This document shows, piece after piece, positions 56,747 through 62,630 of a stretch of 62,630 nt of DNA. Both the position numbers and the translations under genes were made by a program. The stretch covers positions 1 to 62,630 of the forward strand of contig JAHCJR010000007.1 of the NCBI GenBank assembly GCA_026126165.1, given 5' to 3'. Position 1 is the stretch's first letter. Each line of letters opens with the position of its first letter. The stretch comes from Alphaproteobacteria bacterium. GTDB taxonomy: Bacteria > Pseudomonadota > Alphaproteobacteria > Ferrovibrionales > Ferrovibrionaceae. The notes under the pieces were generated by a model. It saw nothing but the letters and a program-made list of their open reading frames with translations. It was not told where the DNA came from and did no database searches.

Positions 56747-58036
56747 ATGTCCGAACATCTGCCCCAGTCGTTGTGGACGCGCACGGCACCGCCCGCCATG
56801 CCGCTGCCGCCGCTACTCGGCGAAGCGCGCGCGAAAGTTGCGGTCATCGGCGGCGGCTATACCGGCCTTTCCGCCGCGCTGCATCTCGCCGAGGCAGGCC
56901 TGGAGGTCGTGCTGCTGGAAGCGGCAGAGCCCGGCTTTGGCGCCTCGGGGCGCAACAACGGGCAGGTCATCCCGACACTGAGCCGCGCCGACCCAGACGA
57001 CCTGATTCGACGGTTCGGCGAGGAACGGGCCCGGCCGATGATCGAACTGATCCGCGATTCCGCCGCCCTCGTCTTCGAACTGATCGCGCGGCACGGCATC
57101 GCGTGCGATGCGGTCCAGGCCGGATGGGTTCAGCCGGCGCATTCGCCAGGCCGCATGGCCTTGGTGCACCGGCGGGCCGCGCAATGGAGCCGCCATGACG
57201 CCCCGGTCGAGGTTCTGGATCGCGCCGCCATGTCCTCCCTGATCGGAAGCGATTTCTGGCATGGCGGCTGGATCAATCCGACCGGCGGCCATATCAATCC
57301 GCTGGGTTTCGCGCGCGGACTGGCCGAGGCGGCGGTGGCCGCGGGCGCACGACTTCACGGCCGCTCGCCCGTGGTCTCGCTTCGTCGGGACAGTCATGGC
57401 TGGCGCGCTGAGACGCCGCAGGGCGCCGTCACGGCGGACCGCATCATCCTTGCCACCGGCACCTATTCCGACGAACTCTGGCCGGGCCTGCGCCGGAGCG
57501 TGGTGCCGGTCCGATCCTACCAGATCGCCACCGAGCCGGTTTCATCCAATCTTCGGCGATCGATCCTGCCGGGCAACCAGGCTTTGTCGGACACAAGGGG
57601 CGATCTGCATTTCATGCATTACGACCGGGACGGAAGGCTGGTCACGGGCGGCGCGCTGCTGGTCCAGATCGCCGACGAACGCCGGCTCACTGCATTGCTG
57701 GCCAGGCGGCTCGCCCGCATCTTCCCGCAACTCGGACCGCCGCGCTTCCAGCATGTCTGGCACGGCATGATCGGCATGACCGAAGACGGCCTGCCTCATC
57801 TGCATGAACTGGCACCCGGCGTGATGGCCTGGATCGGCTGCAACGGCCGGGGCGTGGCGCTCGCCACGGCACTTGGCCGCGCCCTTGCCCTGCATGCGCT
57901 GAGCGAGGGGCGTATCGCCCCGCCGATGCCCGTGACGGCGCTGCGAACCGTTCCGCTGCACGGGCTGGCGCGTCACCTCGCACGCGGCATGCTGATGCTC
58001 TATCGCTGGCGCGACCGGCGGGAGTTCAGTGGCTAG
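56747..58036 (+). CDS. FAD-dependent amine oxidase-like oxidoreductase (DAO family)
   Basis: A 429-residue D-amino-acid oxidase-family flavoprotein. The FAD motif is [19 protein letters not shown], then [11 protein letters not shown], and the C-terminal FAD segment [14 protein letters not shown]. These resemble gamma-glutamylputrescine oxidase (PuuB) and sarcosine oxidase-like enzymes. Substrate unknown. The stop codon TAG is the first TAG of a CTAG-ended repeat element (58033-58305), so the gene's end seems to have been set by that insertion. Confidence 0.82.
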   Translation: MSEHLPQSLWTRTAPPAMPLPPLLGEARAKVAVIGGGYTGLSAALHLAEAGLEVVLLEAAEPGFGASGRNNGQVIPTLSRADPDDLIRRFGEERARPMIELIRDSAALVFELIARHGIACDAVQAGWVQPAHSPGRMALVHRRAAQWSRHDAPVEVLDRAAMSSLIGSDFWHGGWINPTGGHINPLGFARGLAEAAVAAGARLHGRSPVVSLRRDSHGWRAETPQGAVTADRIILATGTYSDELWPGLRRSVVPVRSYQIATEPVSSNLRRSILPGNQALSDTRGDLHFMHYDRDGRLVTGGALLVQIADERRLTALLARRLARIFPQLGPPRFQHVWHGMIGMTEDGLPHLHELAPGVMAWIGCNGRGVALATALGRALALHALSEGRIAPPMPVTALRTVPLHGLARHLARGMLMLYRWRDRREFSG

Positions 58037-58305
58037 AGCCTTTCACCGCGGGATGGAAACGGTTCTGTTGGCAGGCGGCGCGGCGAGCCGCGCGAAGCGG
58101 CGCGCAGCGCGATGCGGTGCATCGGGCCAGCGGCGCGACAAGGCGGGCGCCCGCCGCCGGCCAACCCGCCGGGACGGGCGGAATTGCGCCGATGGACGGC
58201 GTCAGACGGCTTGGCCGTAGCCCCGCTACGACCGGCGCCGTCTTCCTCGCCACGCCCCAATTCCGCCACGTCAGAACGATTCCAGCCCACGGTGAAAGGC
58301 TCTAG
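58033..58305. mobile_element. MITE-like element with CTAG ends
   Basis: A 273-base non-coding element. CTAGAGCCTTTCACCG at 58033-58048 is repeated perfectly in inverse at 58290-58305, and similarity continues imperfectly for another 15-20 bases inward. Both ends carry CTAG, as expected of transposases that insert at CTAG. No transposase is encoded. The TAG at the left end is the stop codon of the FAD oxidase, and the right-end TAG (minus strand) is the stop of the AraC regulator. It is probably a MITE mobilised by a related IS elsewhere. Confidence 0.7.
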
Positions 58306-59357
58306 GCCTTGCTCGCCTTCACCACCGCGCCCTCACCCAGGCCCTCTCCCACGAGTGTGGGAGAGGGAGATTTCAAGGCGCTCTCCCGCTTGCTCGACAG
58401 GGTCGGGGGAGGGCTACCGGCGCCGTCACCCGCAATTGCCAGCGCCTCCCGCCGAAGCGTGCCGGGCCCGGTCCCGAAGTGGCGCTTGAAGCTGCGGGTG
58501 AAGGCCGGCAGCGACTCATAGCCGACGCGGTGCGCAATCTCGGCAACGCCCAGTCTCGTCTCGAGCAGGAGCCCTCTTGCCTGTTCGAGGCGCCAGCGCG
58601 CCAGATACTGCAGCGGCGTATCGCCCGCAAGCTCCCGGAACAGTTCCGCGAAGCGGCTGCGCGACAGACCCGCCTCGCCGGCCAGCAGCTCCAGGGTCCA
58701 GTCCCGGTCCGGCGCTTCATGCATGGCCCGCAGCGCCCGGCCGATATTCGGGTGGGCCATCGCGCCAAGAAAGCCGCCATCGCTCCCGCCCCTTGCCAGC
58801 ACGGCCCGAAACGCCTCGGCCAGCAGAATCTCGAAAAGCCGGTCGGCGATGGCCCGATAACCTGCCCTCGCGGATCTTGCATCCTCGGCCAGCCGCTCGA
58901 ACGCCTGCGCGATCCACGGCCCGAGATCGCGATCGGAGAGGACCAGCAACGGCGGGAGCGTCTGAAACAATGGATGGCCACCGCCGCGCTCGACCATGCA
59001 GGCGCCGCACAGGAGGTCCGCGCCGCCGCCGCCCGGCGCGCCCAGTCGGACATCGCCCGCGCCCGTGAAGCCGGCATTCCGCAACGCCGCCTCCAGCTCG
59101 AGTGCCGGCCGGCCGCACGCATCCGCCAGGACCTGCGCGGCACCATGGGGAACGATGGCCAGGTCTCCTTCGGCCAGCCTGGTCCAGGCCGGTTCGGAGC
59201 CGACGCCAATCCAGCAGGTGCCGCGCCGAAGAACGTGAAAGCGGAACGCCCCGGGCTCCTCCGGGACGCGCACCGCCCAATCGCCCGTCGCGCACACTGG
59301 AAAATAGAAGCGCCCGCGCAACCGCGCCGCTCCGAGAATATCGCTCAGAAGATCCAT
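58302..59357 (-). CDS. AraC-family transcription regulator with repeat-encoded tail
   Basis: A 351-residue regulator. The N-terminal cupin sensor domain spans about residues 1-160; the C-terminal AraC helix-turn-helix domain is clear in LELLAGEAGLSRSRFAELFRE-like text and in IAHRVGYESLPAFTRSF. The last 35 or so residues (PPTLSSKRESALKSPSPTLVG and onward) are encoded by a REP-like repeat, and the stop lies inside the MITE end. It is divergent from the PaaI-type thioesterase gene and probably regulates it or itself. Confidence 0.87.
   Translation of the reverse strand: MDLLSDILGAARLRGRFYFPVCATGDWAVRVPEEPGAFRFHVLRRGTCWIGVGSEPAWTRLAEGDLAIVPHGAAQVLADACGRPALELEAALRNAGFTGAGDVRLGAPGGGGADLLCGACMVERGGGHPLFQTLPPLLVLSDRDLGPWIAQAFERLAEDARSARAGYRAIADRLFEILLAEAFRAVLARGGSDGGFLGAMAHPNIGRALRAMHEAPDRDWTLELLAGEAGLSRSRFAELFRELAGDTPLQYLARWRLEQARGLLLETRLGVAEIAHRVGYESLPAFTRSFKRHFGTGPGTLRREALAIAGDGAGSPPPTLSSKRESALKSPSPTLVGEGLGEGAVVKASKA
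58331..58372. repeat. REP-like repeat inside the AraC gene 3' end
   Basis: CCCTCACCC is followed by a perfect hairpin: CCCTCTCCCAC (58342-58352), a four-base loop, and GTGGGAGAGGG (58357-58367). The same words occur at 1-21 and 2261-2341. On the minus strand it encodes SPTLVGEGLGEGA, a peptide known to arise from such repeats in several proteobacteria. Confidence 0.75.
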
Positions 59358-59478
59358 GCACGCATCCTAGCACGGCACGCACAAATCGGACGGACAGCGA
59401 AGTTTTGCCGATGCCCGGTCAAAGACAGGCGGGCGCAAAGGCGCTACCTGATTGGCCAGGCGGAATGGGAGGTATCGG

Positions 59479-59988
59479 ATGAGCCGTATCGCGAGTGCCG
59501 GCGAAAGACGCCTGCGCCAGTATGAATGGCAGGACCCGCGGCAGGTAAGCCAGGGGATGCACGAGTTGCCGGGAATCGATTATCTGCGGCGGTTCATTGC
59601 AGAAGGGCGCATGGCGCCGATCCAGGACACCCTCGGTTTCACCCTCGACGAGGTCTCGGAGGGCAGCGCGCTATGGAGCCTGACGCCGCGTGAATGGCAC
59701 TATAATCCGGCCGGCACCGTGCAGGGTGGTGTCTATGCTTCCCTGCTCGATGCGGCCATGGCCGTAGCGATCTGGAGCACCCTGCCCGCCGGCGTCGGCT
59801 GGACCACCGTGGAACTCAAGATCAACATTCTCCGCCCGATGACGATCGAGAGCGGCCCCGTCCGGTGCCGTTCCAATCTCATCCATTGCAGCCGGCGTAT
59901 CGGCACCGCCGAGGGCCGCATCAGCGACGCTGAAGGGCGGCTCCTCGCCCATGGCACGACGACTTGCCTGATCGTTCGTCCGGACTGA
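59479..59988 (+). CDS. PaaI-family acyl-CoA thioesterase
   Basis: A 169-residue hotdog-fold thioesterase. The family segment NPAGTVQGGVYASLLDAAMAV contains the aspartate that assists hydrolysis, then VELKINILRP follows. The ATG at 59479 is preceded by GGGAGG with good spacing; an earlier frame start is not needed. It is divergent from the AraC regulator, with 121 bases between the starts. Substrate is probably an aryl- or acyl-CoA. Confidence 0.86.
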   Translation: MSRIASAGERRLRQYEWQDPRQVSQGMHELPGIDYLRRFIAEGRMAPIQDTLGFTLDEVSEGSALWSLTPREWHYNPAGTVQGGVYASLLDAAMAVAIWSTLPAGVGWTTVELKINILRPMTIESGPVRCRSNLIHCSRRIGTAEGRISDAEGRLLAHGTTTCLIVRPD

Positions 59989-60008
59989 ACCAGCAACGTC
60001 CCGAGCGG

Positions 60009-60986
60009 TCAGGTGGCGGCGGCGGCGGTTGCCGCGCGGCGCTTTGTCCAGGCGCCGAAGAATCCCGTGATACCGCGTGGCATGAAGATGATGAAGAGAA
60101 TGAGCAGGATGCCATAGATCGTATTGGCGGCGCCGATCAGGGTCGTGCCGAAACCGATCCGCAGACCCTCGGTCAGCGCAATGGTGAGCAGCGCCCCTAC
60201 CGTCGGTCCCAGCAGCGAATACATGCCGCCCGCGATCGCCGCGAAGACGATCTGCAGCGAAACGCCGATACCCGAGAGCGTCTCGGGGTTGAGATACATC
60301 TGATATTGACCGAACAGGGCGCCGCCGAAGGCCGTCATCGCCGCGCTGATCACGGTGACCCGCAGTTTCTCCCGGGTCACGTTGATGCCGACCGCGGCGG
60401 CGGCGGTCTCGTCCTCGGATACCGCTTCCATCGCGGCGCGCCCCATGCCGCGGTCGACCTTGACCCAGACCCACAGGCCAAAGGCCCAGACCGCCAGGGC
60501 GACGAAATACCATTGCATCTTCGAGGTGAACTGGAGCGCGAGCCAGGAACTCTGACCGACCGAATTCGGCGTCATCCCGAGCGAACCGCCGGTGATGTCG
60601 CGCGCCGCGACGATGGAGAGCAGCACCACCTGGCTCAAGGCCAGTGTCACAAGGGCAAAGTAATGTCCGACCACCTTGAGCCGGAAACACGGATAGCCGA
60701 TGACGAGCGCCAGCAGCACGGCGAAAGCGACGCCGATGGGAATGCCGATCCAGGGCACGAGGCCGAAATTGTTCCAGAGCAGGGCCGTCGTATACGCGCC
60801 CACCCCGAGGAAGGCACCATGACCGAGGGAGACCTGACCGAAGCGGCCCATCACCGACCAGCCGGTATAGACAAAGCCCCAGATCAGGATCTGGATCGCC
60901 ATGTGCAGCAGATAGTCCTGCAGGCCGAGGGGAAGGAGCAGCAGAACGGCGAACAGCAGCGCGAGCGGCCAGCGGATGGTCATCAT
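60009..60986 (-). CDS. livM: Branched-chain amino acid ABC transporter permease LivM
   Basis: A 325-residue permease with about eight to ten helices. Family motifs are GRFGQVSLGHGAFLGVGAYT and the cytoplasmic EAVSEDETAAAAVGINVTREK coupling loop. It overlaps the livH stop by four bases. It forms the channel together with LivH for branched-chain amino acids or related compounds such as urea or short-chain amides. Confidence 0.92.
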   Translation of the reverse strand: MMTIRWPLALLFAVLLLLPLGLQDYLLHMAIQILIWGFVYTGWSVMGRFGQVSLGHGAFLGVGAYTTALLWNNFGLVPWIGIPIGVAFAVLLALVIGYPCFRLKVVGHYFALVTLALSQVVLLSIVAARDITGGSLGMTPNSVGQSSWLALQFTSKMQWYFVALAVWAFGLWVWVKVDRGMGRAAMEAVSEDETAAAAVGINVTREKLRVTVISAAMTAFGGALFGQYQMYLNPETLSGIGVSLQIVFAAIAGGMYSLLGPTVGALLTIALTEGLRIGFGTTLIGAANTIYGILLILFIIFMPRGITGFFGAWTKRRAATAAAAT

Positions 60987-61837
60987 TTCGCCAGTATCCC
61001 CTGCGGCCGGATGAACATGAGAACGATGAAGAAGAGGAAGGCGAAAACGTAGGAGAGTTCGATCGAGAAATAATAGCCGCCGACCGAAATGATCTGGCTC
61101 ATCAGGAAGGCGGCGACGAACCCGCCGATCATGTTGCCCAGCCCGCCCAGGACACAGATCATGAAGGTGATCGGCCCGAACGAGAGGCCGATGAAGGGAT
61201 GCACGTCATACTGCAGCACCAGCAGGCAGGCGGCGAGACCGGCAAGGCTGCCGCCGACCGCGGAAGTGATCACGTAGACCTTCCGTTCGTCGACCCCCAT
61301 AAGGCCCATGATCTCGCGGTCCTGCGAGATGGCGCGGATCGCCGTGCCGATATGGGTCCGCGACAGGAAGAAGTACAGGATCACCGCGCCGGCCAGCGCC
61401 ACGCAGAAGGCAATCAGCCGCGAGAAGCTGATGAAGATGTCGCCGATCTCGATGATCGGCATGCGCAGGCCGATATTGCGGAAATCGGTACCGAACAGCA
61501 GCGTGGCGAAGCTTTGCAGGAAGAACAGCAGGCCGCCGGTGGCAAGGAGCTGGTTGATCGGCGCCGATCCCAGGATCGGCTGGATGATCAGCAGATGGAC
61601 CAGGATGCCGAGCAGGCCGACGCCGATCACCGCCACGAGGCAGGCGAGCGGCAGCGGCCAGCCGTAATAGGCATGCAGCCAGTAGATCACGTACATACCG
61701 ACCATCACCATCTCGGCATAGGCGATCCATACCACGTCGACGACGCCGAAAATGAGGTTCAGTCCGAGCGCCAGCAGCGCCAGCACGCCGCCCAGCAGGA
61801 TGCCGTTGATGATTGCCTCGACCAGGTAGATGTCCAT
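60983..61837 (-). CDS. livH: Branched-chain amino acid ABC transporter permease LivH
   Basis: A 284-residue permease opening with EAIINGILLGGVLALLALGLN, the LivH hallmark, and carrying the coupling loop RAISQDREIMGLMGVDERKV. It lies between livF and livM. The binding-protein gene is not in the window, so the substrate cannot be read here. Confidence 0.93.
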   Translation of the reverse strand: MDIYLVEAIINGILLGGVLALLALGLNLIFGVVDVVWIAYAEMVMVGMYVIYWLHAYYGWPLPLACLVAVIGVGLLGILVHLLIIQPILGSAPINQLLATGGLLFFLQSFATLLFGTDFRNIGLRMPIIEIGDIFISFSRLIAFCVALAGAVILYFFLSRTHIGTAIRAISQDREIMGLMGVDERKVYVITSAVGGSLAGLAACLLVLQYDVHPFIGLSFGPITFMICVLGGLGNMIGGFVAAFLMSQIISVGGYYFSIELSYVFAFLFFIVLMFIRPQGILAK

Positions 61838-61849
61838 TGGCCCCCCGCC

Positions 61850-62554
61850 TCAGATGCCCATGTAAGCCTGGCGCACGAAATCGTTGTTCTTCAGTTCCTC
61901 GGAGCTGCCGGATAGCCGGATTCGGCCGACCTCGAGAAGATATGCGCGGTCCACCACTTCCAGCACCTGCTGCACGTTCTGCTCGACGATCAGCACGGTG
62001 AAGCCTTCCTCGCGGATGCGGCGCACCAGGCCGAACACCTGCTGCACCACCAGCGGCGCCAGCCCGGCGGAGGGCTCGTCCATGAGCAGGATCTTCGGCT
62101 TCGACATAAGCGCGCGGCCGATGGCGCACATCTGCTGCTCGCCGCCGGACAGCGTGCCGGCGGTCTGGTCGCGGCGTTCCTTCAGACGCGGAAAGAGCTC
62201 GTAGACCCATTCGAGTCGTTCGCGGACATGTTGGCGTGCACTTGGGATATAGGCACCCATCCGCAGATTCTCCTCGACCGTGAGGCCGGGAAAGAGCCGG
62301 CGGTTCTCGGGGACATGGGCGATGCCCTCGCCGATGACCCGGTGCGCCGGCATGCCGGCCAGCGCCCTTCCCTCGAGATCGATGCGCCCCTCGCGCACCG
62401 GAAGCATGCCCGAGATGACACGCATCAGCGTCGTCTTGCCGGCGCCATTCGGGCCGATGACGCCCACCGCCTCCCCGGCGCCCACGTCCAGCGACACATC
62501 GAACAATGCCTGGAAGGAACCGTATCCCGCCGAGACCCCCGCGAGTTGCAGCAT
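61850..62554 (-). CDS. livF: Branched-chain amino acid ABC transporter ATP-binding protein LivF
   Basis: A 234-residue ATPase: Walker A GPNGAGKTTLMRVI, signature LSGGEQQMCAIGRAL, Walker B ILLMDEPSAGLAP, then the LivF-type VEQNVQQVLEV near the end. It begins 11 bases after the livG stop. Confidence 0.95.
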   Translation of the reverse strand: MLQLAGVSAGYGSFQALFDVSLDVGAGEAVGVIGPNGAGKTTLMRVISGMLPVREGRIDLEGRALAGMPAHRVIGEGIAHVPENRRLFPGLTVEENLRMGAYIPSARQHVRERLEWVYELFPRLKERRDQTAGTLSGGEQQMCAIGRALMSKPKILLMDEPSAGLAPLVVQQVFGLVRRIREEGFTVLIVEQNVQQVLEVVDRAYLLEVGRIRLSGSSEELKNNDFVRQAYMGI

Positions 62555-62565
62555 GCTTGGCGCCC

Positions 62566-62630
62566 TCAGTGCTGGGTGCCGAGATAGACTTCGGCGACGC
62601 GGCGATCGCGCGCCGCCTCGGCCGGAAGTC
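62566..62630 (-). CDS. livG: 3' end of livG (partial at window edge)
   Basis: Only the last 21 codons are present; the minus-strand frame reads AEAARDRRVAEVYLGTQH before the stop. The ending VAEVYLGTQ is the standard C-terminus of LivG ATPases, and the gene lies directly upstream of livF, so the Liv operon continues past the edge. Confidence 0.8.
   Translation of the reverse strand, partial: LPAEAARDRRVAEVYLGTQH

Noticed and set aside
58026-58290. Small minus-strand frames within the MITE-like element
   Set aside because: The frame covers the element and its inverted repeats; such frames recur with the repeat and are not evidence of a gene.

Overview
The window is a GC-rich, gene-dense piece of a chromosome. 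Codon use, gene content (FnrN-type regulator, cbb3 oxidase cluster, TRAP and Liv transporters, 3-oxoadipyl-CoA thiolase, PHA synthase, bactofilin) and the REP-like repeats fit a free-living, metabolically versatile alphaproteobacterium, most like the Rhodospirillales and relatives. That placement is inference from gene content, because there is no rRNA in the window. I see no tRNA, rRNA, CRISPR array, prophage or intact insertion sequence.

Layout. 1-4.9 kb: ergothioneine genes egtB-egtD, release factor 3 and a DUF6644/DUF6152 membrane/periplasmic pair, all on the minus strand. 4.9-8 kb: an orphan acyl-CoA carboxyltransferase and an exported gluzincin-type peptidase. 8.1-10.1 kb: a bufferin (RiPP metallophore) operon bufA-bufB-bufC. 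10.2-13.5 kb: an exported metallo-beta-lactamase-fold protein, a 69-residue protein, a DTW-domain protein and an IlvD/Edd dehydratase. 13.7-17.5 kb: a TRAP transporter (dctPQM) and a glyoxalase-like protein. 17.5-25.9 kb: an NMT1/THI5-type ABC importer divergent from xanthine dehydrogenase (xdhAB) and a ThDP enzyme.

25.9-36.6 kb holds a complete ccoNOQPGHIS cluster with one extra 62-residue membrane protein at its end, a DUF2189 protein, a TauE/SafE-like transporter and the FNR-type regulator. 37.2-42.9 kb is a complete urease operon ureDABCEFG with a HupE/UreJ nickel permease. 43-48.8 kb is a probable low-oxygen stress module: an eRF1-like protein, a beta-CASP RNase, a PfkB kinase, a lipoprotein cytochrome c, Hsp20 and PHA synthase.

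Regulatory theme. FNR/FixK-type palindromes, with conserved halves TTGAY and RTCAA, sit upstream of ccoN, hsp20 and the eRF1-like gene. Weaker copies lie in the fnr/36679 and phaC/49006 intergenic regions. At several of them a -10-like hexamer falls where a class II FNR promoter would put it. So the FNR protein encoded here probably ties the high-affinity oxidase to a local set of protein-, RNA- and carbon-storage genes when oxygen is scarce.

49-62.6 kb: a sugar-nucleotide epimerase, an HtrA/Deg protease, a bactofilin, a LuxR-type regulator, a 0.5 kb non-coding region rich in inverted repeats, a GNAT, an RNase Z-like hydrolase, a thiolase, a FAD amine oxidase-like gene, an AraC regulator and the 3' part of a Liv branched-chain amino acid importer. 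A 273-bp MITE-like element bounded by CTAG supplies the stop codons of two convergent genes (FAD oxidase and AraC). A REP-like repeat encodes the C-terminal tail of the AraC protein.
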